DNA of 64,000 nucleotides from Thalassotalea sp. (GCA_022448425.1 JAKVCY010000031.1:21049-85048), one strand, 5' to 3'. Shown: positions 22,201-31,056, counted from the stretch's first letter. The notes: generated from the sequence alone by a model not told the origin. Translations and numbers: made by a program.

Positions 22201-22477
22201 TATTAACTTTGAAATATACGGTTTAGAGTCACGTGATCGTAAGGGGGCCAAGCCAGCGAATATCGCTAGTCGCCTAGGTTACGCAATGTCTGGTGCGGGT
22301 AATTCTTTTGGCCCGACACAGCAACATCGCGAGCAGTTAGGCTATGCGCTAGAAGGCTTAAATGCAGTATCTAAGCGTATTAGTACGCTGCAAGAAACTA
22401 CATTACCAGCGTTACAAAAAGCGATTGTTGATGCGAAAGGTCCTTGGACTGCAGGTGCAGCGCTAATCAATGAGTAG
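19202..22477 (+). CDS. exported WD40/YVTN/BNR-like (Asp-box) repeat protein
   Basis: A 1091-residue protein with a signal peptide (about 1-22, cleaved after VLA). It carries about ten Asp-box motifs of the S/T-x-D-x-G-x-T-W type, for example KSLDGGKTW, KTTDGGETW, VSDDGGKTW and RSDDRGDSW, spread over roughly residues 79-710. These build two beta-propellers of the sialidase/sortilin (VPS10) type. The last 350 residues are a mixed beta and then helical tail. Such proteins are often labelled glycosyl hydrolase, but I see no catalytic signature, so the substrate is unknown. Single gene with its own terminator; a palindrome lies upstream. Expected in the periplasm or outside the cell. Confidence 0.85.
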   Translation: MKKLLQVAIAASLAISSADVLAFKSKDADSSLFKSSTFNAMEMRNIGPAYMSGRIADIAVDQNNPSTWYTAVGSGGVWKTVNAGTTWTPIFDKQAVYSTGDVTIDPSNSDIIWVGTGENNGGRHISFGDGIYKSLDGGKTWKNMGLKDSERISDIIIHPTNSDIVWAAVQGPLWSSGGERGLYKTTDGGETWKQVLTPEDEWTGVTSLLIDPRNPNKLYAATWSRQRTVASYVGTGPGAGIHTSDDGGETWTELKTGLPAGNMGKIGMAISPINPDVVYATIETDNRKGGFYRSENRGASWTKMSDEVGGGTGPHYYQEIFADQHQMDRVYIASNYSKVSDDGGKTWTPISTKRKHVDDHAFAFHPTDPDFVLIGSDGGIYMSHDRMETWRYISNLPLTQFYKVAPDDAEPFYTVYAGAQDNSTQGGPSRTKRSEGIKNKDWFLTLGGDGHQPAVEPGNPDIMYSQWQQGNLMRHDLKTRENVYIKPQARPGEPAERFNWDAPINVSSHDPKRIYHASQRVWRSDDRGDSWTPISGDLTKDGNRMHMPMMGRTWSVEAGWDIYAMSNFHTIANFSESPVDENILWVGTDDGLIQVTTDGGKNWKKIDLKKVRGVPANAYVNDIRADLFDPNTVYVALDNHKEGDFKPYLIKSTNLGKKWTSLAEDLPEKHLVWRIVQDHVNKDLLFIGTEFGIFFTVDGGKKWLELDGGMPNISTRDVKIQRRENDLVAGTFGRGIYILDDYAPLRQLTAKTMEQDALLFAPSRPVKWFRLDGNHARTDGDDRFVAKNPAHGATLTYFLKDSLLTAKQKRQAAEKKMVKDEKYPKYPSWEAIEKENQEAKPAVYAEITDANGNFVNRVAGKTKKGLHRVTWNMTYAKGSAITGKKASGWSPMGRGLMAAPGMYTATLYKRVGSEVTQLASPVEFELKPIFEGALASASSADVLKYGQEVAQVERRSSAAGAVLKNLKKTMKSVRTAIDRTPGDIAKLEADYAAIQAELNAINFEIYGLESRDRKGAKPANIASRLGYAMSGAGNSFGPTQQHREQLGYALEGLNAVSKRISTLQETTLPALQKAIVDAKGPWTAGAALINE

Positions 22478-22512
22478 CGCTTAAATCAAGCATTGCTTTT
22501 TAAGCTAGAACG

Positions 22513-22544
22513 AAAAACGGCACTTTTAATAAGTGCCGTTTTTT
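22513..22544. terminator. intrinsic terminator, bidirectional
   Basis: Thirteen-base-pair stem AAAAACGGCACTT / AAGTGCCGTTTTT with a five-base loop and T-runs on both strands. It serves the plus-strand Asp-box gene, and possibly the convergent gene at 22605-23204. Confidence 0.92.
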
Positions 22545-22604
22545 ATTGTGAATTCATTTTTTAGAGAAAGTGGTTTAACCAATTTAATGTAGTCGGTATT
22601 ATTT

Positions 22605-23204
22605 TTATTCTTGTTGCTCTCTGCGTTTTTGCGCTAATGCTTGTAGGTGCTTAGATTGTTGATGCAAACTATGCCTTACCAGCGTTTCTTGGTCTTCCTC
22701 ACGAATAAACTCAAAGATTACTTTGTGGCTGAAACCTGAGTCAGTTTCATTGCTTTCCACAACTTGCCCAATACAATACACTGCGCAATTATCTTCCAGT
22801 AAAAATATTTTCATCTCTAAACGCTGAAGTAGCTCAAAGCTTTGGTCACTGTTAAAAATAACGCCACCACCACCAAAATGCAGTCCCTGAGAACGCTTAT
22901 CTTCATCGTCTTGTTGACTTAAAATGTAACCCACCAACAAATCTATTTTATGAGATTGATGATTAAGGAAATCAGCAAGTTGTGTTGCTACGCCGCTAAG
23001 TCCTTGGATGGAACGAATAGCAGATTGGTCTATAGTGACCATGTCACTTGCCATTTTAAATGGTAGTGGCATGCTGTTAAGAAATTGGTCGAAGCTGTTG
23101 ATTTCATCGTGCTTTATTGCAGTGATATTGACGTTGAATTCATGATCTATTGAAAAGAATTCATCAAATTGTTGCAATTTAGTTTGCAGGTCATTTTCTG
23201 TCAT
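22605..23204 (-). CDS. PilZ-like domain protein (tentative)
   Basis: A 199-residue soluble protein. Residues 1-95 are helical. Residues 105-185 are beta-rich with a glycine turn (HFGGGGVIF) and a closing pattern VIFEFIREEDQETLVRHSLHQQ, which is like the end of PilZ domains. The canonical c-di-GMP motifs RxxxR and DxSxxG are not obvious, so ligand binding is doubtful. PilZ adaptor is my best guess from pattern; otherwise a hypothetical protein. Monocistronic, facing the Asp-box gene's terminator. Confidence 0.5.
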   Translation of the reverse strand: MTENDLQTKLQQFDEFFSIDHEFNVNITAIKHDEINSFDQFLNSMPLPFKMASDMVTIDQSAIRSIQGLSGVATQLADFLNHQSHKIDLLVGYILSQQDDEDKRSQGLHFGGGGVIFNSDQSFELLQRLEMKIFLLEDNCAVYCIGQVVESNETDSGFSHKVIFEFIREEDQETLVRHSLHQQSKHLQALAQKRREQQE

Positions 23205-23271
23205 GTGATAGCCTTGGTACCCATCGATTTGGGTAAGTATTCAATATTTAGCGCATTTTTTCGAGTTCTTT

Positions 23272-23886
23272 ATGGATAACAAATCAATTAATGACAATCA
23301 CTCCGCTAACTTCAGTTACGATATTTGCACAGAATCATCTAACGATGTGCGTGCTATTTATCGTGTTGTTCAGTCGGCATTTGCAAGTGCACTGCAGAGC
23401 GACGGTAATGAGCAAGACATTGTCAAAGAATTGAGGGAAAACGGCGATTTAACGGTGTCGCTGCTCGCCAAACTTAAGGCCGTTGACGGCAATGAAGTTA
23501 GTGACAATAAAGTTATTGGCCATGTGGCGTTTTCGTCAGTGTTAATCGTCAATGATGATGAAATGATAAGAGGTTACTTCGGCTTGGCGCCTGTTTCGGT
23601 GCTACCAGAGTATCAAGGATCAGGAGTTGCCAACGCACTTAACAAACATGGGCTTAAAGCCGTTGAAGCGTTTGGCGCAAAAGGCTGTGTTGCATTAGAT
23701 GAGCCGAAATATTACCAACGCTTTGGTTTTGAATGTGAGCCAGACATCTCATATCCCGGCGTGCCAGCAGAACATTCAGACTATTTTAGGGTCATACATT
23801 TTGTCGTGCCAGTTGGTGATGAGAATGCAGTTAAAGGTGCGGTGCAATATGCGCCAGCATTTTCGCCAGCATTTTCGCCAGCGTAG
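23272..23886 (+). CDS. GNAT-family N-acetyltransferase
   Basis: A YhbS-like acetyltransferase of 204 residues. The acetyl-CoA loop is in LPEYQGSGVANALNKHGL (about 115-132) and the closing motif is YYQRFGFE. The substrate is not predictable. Its C-terminus ends in a tandem repeat FSPA-FSPA, from a directly repeated 12-base unit just before the stop. This tail looks like recent slippage and is not part of the fold. Divergent from the PilZ-like gene. Confidence 0.85.
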   Translation: MDNKSINDNHSANFSYDICTESSNDVRAIYRVVQSAFASALQSDGNEQDIVKELRENGDLTVSLLAKLKAVDGNEVSDNKVIGHVAFSSVLIVNDDEMIRGYFGLAPVSVLPEYQGSGVANALNKHGLKAVEAFGAKGCVALDEPKYYQRFGFECEPDISYPGVPAEHSDYFRVIHFVVPVGDENAVKGAVQYAPAFSPAFSPA

Positions 23887-23992
23887 TGTTTTATATTGAC
23901 TAACCCTCTTAATAATCAGGTGTGGGAGAGCAGAGCGTATGTTATGCTCGCGATAATTTTTATGAAGAATATTCAACGGTTTGGCGTTTAGC

Positions 23993-25216
23993 ATGTTTCA
24001 GCCGCTTAGTACATTTATTGGCTTGCGTTATAGCCAAAGTCGAAGTCGTAAGGGCTTTGTATCTTTCATCACATTTTTCTCAATAGCAGGGATTTTATTA
24101 GGCGTAGCCTCATTAATTACTGTCGTTTCGGTAATGAATGGTTTTGAAGGTGAGCTTAAAAAACGGGTCTTGGGGTTAATTCCACACGTCATCATTGAAA
24201 CAGAACAACCGTTCGAACAGGCTAGAAAGTCTTTGCTTGCCTACCCGGAAATCAGCAATGTAACGCCGTTTGAACAAACAGAGGCACTAATTCAGTCGAC
24301 CTCGACGATGTCAGGTATTTTGATTCAAGGTGTTAACGCTGATATTGAAAACAGCAGTATTGTTGAACATAACATGGTGGTCGGCAATTTTAATACCCTA
24401 GCAGAAAAGGGGTATAACGTTGTTATAGGTCAGGCACTGGCAAACAAGTTAAATGTCACCATGGGTGATAAACTACGTATCATTTTGCCTAATAAGACTC
24501 TGTTTACCCCTATGGGAAGAGTCCCCGTTCAACGAACTTTCAACGTTACTGGTATCTTCAATGTTGGCTCACAAGTCGATGATGCGGTAGTGTACGTGAG
24601 CCATATTGCTGCTCAGAAGCTCTTGCGTAAACGCAATTCAGAAGTAGGTACTGCAAGACTTTATCTTAACGATGCTTTTGCGGTTGATATGTTGCTGGGT
24701 AAATTGGCGGCGGACAAGTCATTAAGTATTACAGAAATTACCAGTTGGAAGGATAGCCAAGGTAGCCTTTTTGCTGCGGTTAAAATGGAAAAAAATATGA
24801 TGTGGTTGATGTTAAGCCTGATTGTCGGTATCGCCGCGTTTAATATCGTCTCGGCATTGATCATGGTGGTCAATGACAAGCAGGGTGAAATTAGTATTTT
24901 ACAAACCATGGGCATGGACAAAGCAGGTATTATTCAGGTGTTTATCACTCAAGGCCTAGTGAATGGTACGTGGGGCGTTGCGCTCGGCACTGTTACTGGG
25001 CTCGCTATGACGTTTGGTTTGAACCCCGCATTATCCGCCTTTGGCATAAATATTTTCGGTCCGGGCTATGTCAGCCAAGTGTTGCCGATTCAATTAGAGT
25101 GGCTTGATGTAGGCGTAATTGTTATTTCGGCATTTGCCATGAGTTTTCTAGCGACCTTGTATCCAGCGTATCGCGCATCAACCACTTTACCAGCAGAGGT
25201 TTTACGAAATGAGTAG
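23993..25216 (+). CDS. lolC: lipoprotein-releasing system permease LolC
   Basis: Inner-membrane subunit of the LolCDE ABC transporter, which extracts outer-membrane lipoproteins and hands them to LolA. I use the ATG at 23993 (MFQPLSTFIGLRYSQSR); the in-frame TTG at 23981 lacks support. The 407-residue protein has one N-terminal membrane helix ([27 protein letters not shown]), a large periplasmic domain (about 45-265) and three C-terminal helices, the MacB/FtsX-like plan. Its last eight bases overlap lolD. Confidence 0.95.
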   Translation: MFQPLSTFIGLRYSQSRSRKGFVSFITFFSIAGILLGVASLITVVSVMNGFEGELKKRVLGLIPHVIIETEQPFEQARKSLLAYPEISNVTPFEQTEALIQSTSTMSGILIQGVNADIENSSIVEHNMVVGNFNTLAEKGYNVVIGQALANKLNVTMGDKLRIILPNKTLFTPMGRVPVQRTFNVTGIFNVGSQVDDAVVYVSHIAAQKLLRKRNSEVGTARLYLNDAFAVDMLLGKLAADKSLSITEITSWKDSQGSLFAAVKMEKNMMWLMLSLIVGIAAFNIVSALIMVVNDKQGEISILQTMGMDKAGIIQVFITQGLVNGTWGVALGTVTGLAMTFGLNPALSAFGINIFGPGYVSQVLPIQLEWLDVGVIVISAFAMSFLATLYPAYRASTTLPAEVLRNE

Positions 25217-25901
25217 TGTCTTGCAATGTATTAATTTGTCGAAAAGCTATGTGCAAGGCAAAAATGAAACTCCCGTACTGTCAGAGTTATCATTAGATGT
25301 GAAACGTGGCGAGCTACTAGCGATTGTTGGTAGTTCAGGCTGTGGTAAAAGTACCTTTCTACATCTGGCAGGCGCTTTAGATACTGCGACAAGTGGCCAA
25401 GTGTTAGTACAAGGCACTGATTTGTTTACGCTATCCGACAAAGAAAAAGCCAAGTTTCGCAATCAAAATATCGGCTTCATCTACCAGTTTCATCATTTGA
25501 TGATGGAGTTCTCGGCACTTGAAAATGTTGCCATCCCCCTCATGATTGCTGGCGAAAGTGCAAAAATAGCGACAGATAAAGCACGTGAAATGCTTGAGAA
25601 AGTCGGGCTATCGCACCGTGTAAAACATCGTCCAGCGGAGCTTTCAGGTGGTGAACGCCAGCGTGTCGCTATTGCGAGAGCACTTGTGACCAGCCCAGCG
25701 TTAGTACTTGCTGACGAACCGACGGGTAACCTTGACTTTGATACTGCGCAGCAAATCTACCAGCTTATCAAAGAGCTTAATCAAGAACTTTCGATTAGCT
25801 TCGTGGTGGTGACTCATGACTTAGCACTTGCCGCTAAGATGGACCGTCAACTGCGTTTAGATCACGGCAAGCTTTCTTCGCTTGTGGTGCAAGTTAAGTA
25901 A
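25209..25901 (+). CDS. lolD: lipoprotein-releasing system ATPase LolD
   Basis: ATP-binding subunit of LolCDE, 230 residues. Walker A is GSSGCGKST, the signature is LSGGERQRVAIARAL, Walker B is LVLADEPTGNLD and the switch His is in VVTHD. The ATG overlaps the lolC 3' end, so lolC-lolD are coupled; lolE follows after about 100 bases. Confidence 0.97.
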   Translation: MSSVLQCINLSKSYVQGKNETPVLSELSLDVKRGELLAIVGSSGCGKSTFLHLAGALDTATSGQVLVQGTDLFTLSDKEKAKFRNQNIGFIYQFHHLMMEFSALENVAIPLMIAGESAKIATDKAREMLEKVGLSHRVKHRPAELSGGERQRVAIARALVTSPALVLADEPTGNLDFDTAQQIYQLIKELNQELSISFVVVTHDLALAAKMDRQLRLDHGKLSSLVVQVK

Positions 25902-26004
25902 TGAGGTTAGCAAGAGTGAACGACTTAACTTGTTATTTAACTGACTTAAATAGCAGCGCACATATCGGCATATCTTGCGGCATCGCCACGTTAATGGGGG
26001 CGTT

Positions 26005-27285
26005 ATGTTTCAGCCGCTAAGTTTATTTGTTGGTTTGCGATATATTCGTCAGCGTCAAGGTAACGGCTTTGCTAAGTTTATTTCAGCTGCTTCTACCATA
26101 GGGATTGCTATTGGTGTCATGGTGCTGATTATTGTGTTGTCTGCCATGAATGGCTTTGAAAAGGCACTGGCAGACAAGCTGTTGTCGATAGTACCGCATG
26201 CTGAGCTTATTTCAGTTAACGAGCCGATGAATAATTGGCAGCGTAGGGCAAATAAACTTAATCAACATCCGCAAGTGCTAGCAACAGCACCTGTAATCAA
26301 GCTAACGGGTATGTTGCAGCGTAAAAATGAATTAAAAGCAGTAGAAATTCGCGGTGTTGATGCCAAGTTAGAAACCTTGGTGAGTGACATAACAAGCTAC
26401 ATCACAGATGGTAATTGGCAACAAACGTTGGGCAATAACCAAATTGTTATAGGTAGCGGTGTTGCTAAAAAACTCAATGTCAAAGTGGGCGATAAAATCC
26501 AAGTGCTTTTACCGCAAGTATCACAGCAATCAGGTCGCAACGGTTCACAGCAGAACGGATTATCTCAGCAGTTTAAAGCGCCTAAACGTTTAAACGTGAC
26601 TGTTGGTGCAGTATTTAAATTTGGCGGCATGATAGACGACACGCTCGCTTATCTTCCGTTGCAAATGGCTGCAGATGTTCAAGGCTATCAAGAAGGTTCT
26701 GTTCAAGGATTAAGAATCAAAGTAAATGATGTGTTTGCATCTCGCGAAACTGCACGCACACTGGCGTATCAACTTGATCACTACGTGTATATATACGATT
26801 GGACAGTAACAGAGGGGCATTTATTTAACGATATTCAGCTAGTACGCACTGTGATGTTTATCGTGATGGTTCTGGTGATTGCGGTAGCCAGCTTTAATAT
26901 TGTTTCATCACTAATCATGGTGGTTAATGAGAAAAAGAGTGATATCGCCATTCTAAAAACTATGGGTGCTAGTAGACCCCAAATCATGACGATTTTTGTG
27001 ATGCAAGGAATGAATAACGGCGTTATTGGTGCGCTATCTGGCGCTTTGCTTGGGGCTGTTGTGGCGAGTAATTTAACAGAAATATTTAGCGCTATTGAGC
27101 AAACACTTGGTACAAGTTTTCTCTCTGGTGACGTGTACTTTGTTGATTACTTACCAACAGACGTTATCACCAGTGACATATACGTTACCGCTAGCGTAGC
27201 ATTGGTGATGAGTATTTTGGCGACGCTTTACCCTGCTTGGCAAGCTGCAAAAGTAGAGCCCGCGCAAGTGCTTGGTCAAAGCTAA
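26005..27285 (+). CDS. lolE: lipoprotein-releasing system permease LolE
   Basis: Second membrane subunit of LolCDE, paralogous to LolC: both start MFQPLS-x-F-x-GLRY and share the MNGFE helix end. The start is the ATG at 26005 with a G-rich GGGGG just before it; in-frame upstream sequence back to 25975 has no family match. The 426 residues include a Gln/Ser-rich insert at about 175-190 (QQSGRNGSQQNGLSQQ) in the periplasmic domain. The stop codon lies six bases before a MITE-like element, so the natural operon end may have been altered. Confidence 0.95.
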   Translation: MFQPLSLFVGLRYIRQRQGNGFAKFISAASTIGIAIGVMVLIIVLSAMNGFEKALADKLLSIVPHAELISVNEPMNNWQRRANKLNQHPQVLATAPVIKLTGMLQRKNELKAVEIRGVDAKLETLVSDITSYITDGNWQQTLGNNQIVIGSGVAKKLNVKVGDKIQVLLPQVSQQSGRNGSQQNGLSQQFKAPKRLNVTVGAVFKFGGMIDDTLAYLPLQMAADVQGYQEGSVQGLRIKVNDVFASRETARTLAYQLDHYVYIYDWTVTEGHLFNDIQLVRTVMFIVMVLVIAVASFNIVSSLIMVVNEKKSDIAILKTMGASRPQIMTIFVMQGMNNGVIGALSGALLGAVVASNLTEIFSAIEQTLGTSFLSGDVYFVDYLPTDVITSDIYVTASVALVMSILATLYPAWQAAKVEPAQVLGQS

Positions 27286-27294
27286 AGAATGTTA

Positions 27295-27605
27295 TACCAA
27301 TTACATTAAATATTTAATCTATTCAGAGCTGCGTCAGGGAAGTTAGAACAAAGCAAATTGATGCCGTTGTAGTTATTCTCCAACAAAGAAGTTTGTGAAG
27401 TTATCACTTTCCTGACGAGCTCCCAAGGGCGAGTTTAATAGGCTTATATGCTGCGTTGCTCATTTTGATAAGGGAACCACATGGATGTGGTGAATTAGGA
27501 CAACGCAGGACGCAGTTGTCGAGAATAACCATTACCTGCAATCAGCGCCTTGCCTCTATGCCTTTTAACTCTCGCTGAATGGTCAAATATTTAATTGAAT
27601 TGGTA
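27295..27605. mobile_element. MITE-like element with terminal inverted repeats
   Basis: A 311-base non-coding element with imperfect terminal inverted repeats of about 30 bases. Each end starts TACCAATT, continues with ATTAAATATTT, and reaches ATTCAG. It is flanked by TTA on both sides (27292-27294 and 27606-27608), consistent with a 3-base target duplication. Inner sequence is also partly palindromic (GTTATTCTC...ACAA appears on both arms). No reading frame is present, so it would need a transposase in trans. It sits six bases past the lolE stop. Confidence 0.75.
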
Positions 27606-27608
27606 TTA

Positions 27609-27771
27609 GTCACTCTGGTTAAGGGCAAGTAAGTGCATTTGCTTACCTGTATTAAACCAGCATTTGCCCTTTAATTATCGATTGCTTGCGGGTAATTTAA
27701 GGGTTACTTTCTAAATTATTTGCGGAATTATTTGCGGATTAGTTGTCTGTTATTTTCGCATTACTTACGCA
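27609..27771. other. intergenic sequence with imperfect hairpin and short direct repeats
   Basis: No gene seen. An interrupted inverted repeat (AAGGGCAAG near 27621 and TTTGCCCTT near 27664) could end transcription of the minus-strand DUF2062 gene. A direct repeat of AATTATTTGCGG occurs twice around 27714-27738. Confidence 0.35.
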
Positions 27772-28284
27772 TTACTTGCGTAAGGAACGTTTTTGCCATT
27801 CGCGAGCGACTGAGTAACGCCACAATATTTGAATACCAAAATAGCCAATAATGGCGAACGTTACAGCGAGCACACCACAGCCGACGATAAATGCAGGCCC
27901 TATCGTTTGCACACTTTCAACTACCCATTGCCAAGAGGCTTCAAAGGCAAAGGGTTGTTCATCTGCACCTACCACCCAAGTTCCTACGATGTAACACGCA
28001 TAGAATATAGCGGGCATAGTTAGAGGGTTAGTTATCCAAACGAGTGCCACAGATAGTGGCAAATTCGAATGTACTATAATAGCTACACCTGCTGCTAGCA
28101 GCATTTGAAATGGAACTGGCACAAAGGCGAAGAACAAGCCAACCGCAAACGCTTTAGCGACACTGCGTCGGTTTAAGTGCCATAAATTCGCGTTATGCAA
28201 TAAATCACCAAATATCTGTAAGTGCTTATTTGACTTAATAGTGTGATGATCAGGCATGATCTTTTGGATGGTTTTCTTAGGCAT
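27772..28284 (-). CDS. DUF2062 membrane protein
   Basis: A 170-residue integral membrane protein of the DUF2062 family. It shows the family's RRSVAKAFAVGLFFAFVPVPFQM stretch followed by WITNPLTMPAIFYACYIVG, with three to four hydrophobic helices (about 45-70, 75-105, 130-155). The function is not established. It is divergent from comEC, start codons 35 bases apart, so the two must share a compact promoter region. Confidence 0.88.
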   Translation of the reverse strand: MPKKTIQKIMPDHHTIKSNKHLQIFGDLLHNANLWHLNRRSVAKAFAVGLFFAFVPVPFQMLLAAGVAIIVHSNLPLSVALVWITNPLTMPAIFYACYIVGTWVVGADEQPFAFEASWQWVVESVQTIGPAFIVGCGVLAVTFAIIGYFGIQILWRYSVAREWQKRSLRK

Positions 28285-28319
28285 AACTCTCGATAACTAA
28301 CAGGGAATCGAAGACCACT

Positions 28320-30977
28320 ATGGAACGGTGGCTACTCAGCTTCATTTTGGGCGCTATTTTGTCACTTTTACCTAGTCAAGTGCCAGCGCTTTTTTATGAA
28401 TATTTATTGATTACATCAATCTTAATCTTGCTTTGCTTTGCAAAGCTGCGTCTTATTGCCAGTTTTTCACTGGGTGTATTATGGATATGGAGCCATAGCA
28501 GCCTTTATCAAGGCGTTTGGCAGGCAAACCAGATTAATCCTGAACACTACTTTTATCAGCGTCACCAAGCCACTGTTGAAGTGATTGATATTCCATATAA
28601 AAAAGGGGATAGCTGGCACTTTGTTGGCAACGTAGTTACCCTCGACAGTAAACAGCTGACACGTCCATTTTTGGCAAAACTTAGATCCCCGATGTTCATC
28701 AGTAGCAAAGTTGATGAAAGCGACGATTTCGAAATGCGCATTGCCAATGGCGACACCATCACTGCAGCAATCAAGCTTAAGCCCGCGCATGGGTTAGCAA
28801 ACCCAGGTAGTTTTAGTTATCAGCGCTGGCTCAGGAGCAAAAATATTCGTGCAACTGGCTATATACCTAGCAATGCTGAACTGCTAATTCAGCCCGCCAA
28901 ACCAAGCTTGCGTTCAACGCTTCACCAAAATTTTTCATCGTTGATTGCTAATAGTGAACACTCACATTTACTGCTTGCTCTTACGTTTGGTGAGCGCTCT
29001 GGGTTTACTCAAGAGACTTGGCAAGTACTCACGGCAACAGGCACTCAACATTTAGTGGCTATTTCTGGCTTGCATATTGGATTAGTTGTTGGCTTTTGCT
29101 CATTGGCAGTACTTTGGGTTCTGCGTTTTATGCCGTTTGCGTTATTAAGTATTGGTTGGAGGCGCAAGCTAACGCGTTTTAACGTCCGAATCACCGTTGT
29201 CCTCCTATCTGCATTGGGCAGTGTTTTTTATAGCTATCTAGCGAACTTTTCTGTGCCAACTGTTAGGGCATTAATCTTCTGTCTTATTTGGAGTTCGGGA
29301 CAAGTTCTGCCCTTACTTGTGAATAGCAATGCATTTGCGTCGCGAAGTGACAATGCAATCTCACGGTGTCTGCGGGCAATAGCAGCGAGCTTTGTATTAA
29401 CACCGAGTCGATTAATTTTATTCTCTATGGTGGTCACGATTTTGGTGTTACCCACCAGTATTTACAGTACTGGCTTTTGGCTATCGTATATCGCGGTAAT
29501 TATCATCATGTTGATTTGGTGGTGCTATGCGCGCTTTATCAAAAACTATGACGGTATGAAGCGATATCTCCTGTCATTATTGGTGCTGCAGGTTGGTTTG
29601 AGTGTGTTGATGATTCCTATTACCGCGTTGGCGTTTCAGCAATTTTCACTGGTGACTATATTGGCTAACTTAGTTGCGTTGCCATTGGTAAGTCTGGTGA
29701 CAATGCCTGCAATATTCCTTGCTTTGTTGCTAACGCCACTGTCGCAGCTCCAAGTTATTGCTAAACTAAATCAACTGGTTATTGAAGTAGCTGATGGCAG
29801 TTTAGCATTGCTTTGGGAGTATTTGATGAGCCTTGCTGGCTATCAATGGAGTTATGTCAAACTATCGCAAGCAGATGTAATTGGGACGGTAGCGATAACA
29901 GTTTTGCTAGTTACTATCGTGCTAGTGAACAGCATAAAGTCGCGTTTGGCTTGGCGTCACTCACGAAATGTCGCCTATTTTGCTAGCCTTACCATCGCCA
30001 TTGTTGTTGGATTTATTCCCGCGTCGCCGCCTGCGTCAAGCGCTATATCGACGACTTCAATCGTTAGCATTGATAATTTGAACAGTGATTCCGAACAACG
30101 CACCAGTGATTGGGCATTGACGATGCTGGACGTCGGGCAGGGACTGGCACTCGTGATTGAGCGACGTGGTAGAGCAATACTTTATGATACAGGCAACAGC
30201 TATCCATCCGGTTGGAATATGGCAGAAGCAGTGATAATTCCCTATTTGCGTCATCAATCACTTAGTCCTGATAAACTCATCATCAGCCATGATGACCAAG
30301 ATCACGCTGGTGGTTTATCGCCACTGCTAAACAAGTTTCCAGATATGAAGCTGGTGTTTAATAAGCAGCTAAATCAGCAGCTAAGCCAGCAACAATACCA
30401 ACAACATTCGCTAGCTTCATCAGCGCCTATACCCATGCCAGTAGCCAATAAAATCAACGATGGACTTGCTTTCTCTATTGGCCAACCTCATATCGCTTGT
30501 AAAGCAGGTGGTGAATTCAGTTGGCAAGGCTTAAATATCAAGGTGTTATGGCCTTTGGTAATAGCCGCCGAAGAAAATGATGATTCGTGTGTGCTGCTGG
30601 TTAGCGAGATTATCGACGGGAAGAAAGCGCATCAAGCTTTGATTACCGGCGATATCAGTAGGCGCGTCGAGCGACAGTTAATTAATCGCTATCCAGCGTT
30701 GAACGCAAGGGTGTTAGTTGCACCTCATCACGGATCTAAATCATCATCTAGCAAATCTTTTATCAATGCTGTCAAACCTGAATATGTGTTGTTTAGTGCT
30801 GGTTACTTGCATCACTGGCGAATGCCTAATAGTGATGTAGTCGCTCGTTGTCAGCGTGCTGGCGTTGTCAGCTATAACACAGCAGAGCATGGCATGGTAA
30901 AAGTGAAATTTTCGAAAGGACAAGTAAAGGTTGATAGTTATCGACGAGACTACTTTCCTTACTGGTTCGCTAATTAG
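28320..30977 (+). CDS. comEC: DNA internalization protein ComEC/Rec2
   Basis: Inner-membrane channel and nuclease-like protein for uptake of single-stranded DNA during natural transformation, 885 residues. Order: N-terminal membrane helices and an OB-like soluble domain (about 70-195), the Competence domain with many helices (about 215-560; LVAISGLHIGLV is its signature), and a C-terminal metallo-beta-lactamase-like domain (about 595-885) with LDVGQGLALVI, HDDQDHAGG and APHHGSKSS. The long Gln/Ser-rich stretch near 685-700 is a linker insertion. Located directly upstream of msbA, as in many gammaproteobacteria. Confidence 0.94.
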   Translation: MERWLLSFILGAILSLLPSQVPALFYEYLLITSILILLCFAKLRLIASFSLGVLWIWSHSSLYQGVWQANQINPEHYFYQRHQATVEVIDIPYKKGDSWHFVGNVVTLDSKQLTRPFLAKLRSPMFISSKVDESDDFEMRIANGDTITAAIKLKPAHGLANPGSFSYQRWLRSKNIRATGYIPSNAELLIQPAKPSLRSTLHQNFSSLIANSEHSHLLLALTFGERSGFTQETWQVLTATGTQHLVAISGLHIGLVVGFCSLAVLWVLRFMPFALLSIGWRRKLTRFNVRITVVLLSALGSVFYSYLANFSVPTVRALIFCLIWSSGQVLPLLVNSNAFASRSDNAISRCLRAIAASFVLTPSRLILFSMVVTILVLPTSIYSTGFWLSYIAVIIIMLIWWCYARFIKNYDGMKRYLLSLLVLQVGLSVLMIPITALAFQQFSLVTILANLVALPLVSLVTMPAIFLALLLTPLSQLQVIAKLNQLVIEVADGSLALLWEYLMSLAGYQWSYVKLSQADVIGTVAITVLLVTIVLVNSIKSRLAWRHSRNVAYFASLTIAIVVGFIPASPPASSAISTTSIVSIDNLNSDSEQRTSDWALTMLDVGQGLALVIERRGRAILYDTGNSYPSGWNMAEAVIIPYLRHQSLSPDKLIISHDDQDHAGGLSPLLNKFPDMKLVFNKQLNQQLSQQQYQQHSLASSAPIPMPVANKINDGLAFSIGQPHIACKAGGEFSWQGLNIKVLWPLVIAAEENDDSCVLLVSEIIDGKKAHQALITGDISRRVERQLINRYPALNARVLVAPHHGSKSSSSKSFINAVKPEYVLFSAGYLHHWRMPNSDVVARCQRAGVVSYNTAEHGMVKVKFSKGQVKVDSYRRDYFPYWFAN

Positions 30978-31056
30978 TGCCCCCACTAGCCTAAACAGTT
31001 GGTTACGCTACCAATTAGCGATAGAATACGCGGATATCATACAATAGAGTTTTTAT

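Noticed and set aside
27295..27605. MITE-like element as a conserved regulatory RNA of the lol operon
   Set aside because: Terminal inverted repeats flanked by a short duplication fit transposition better than a structured RNA.
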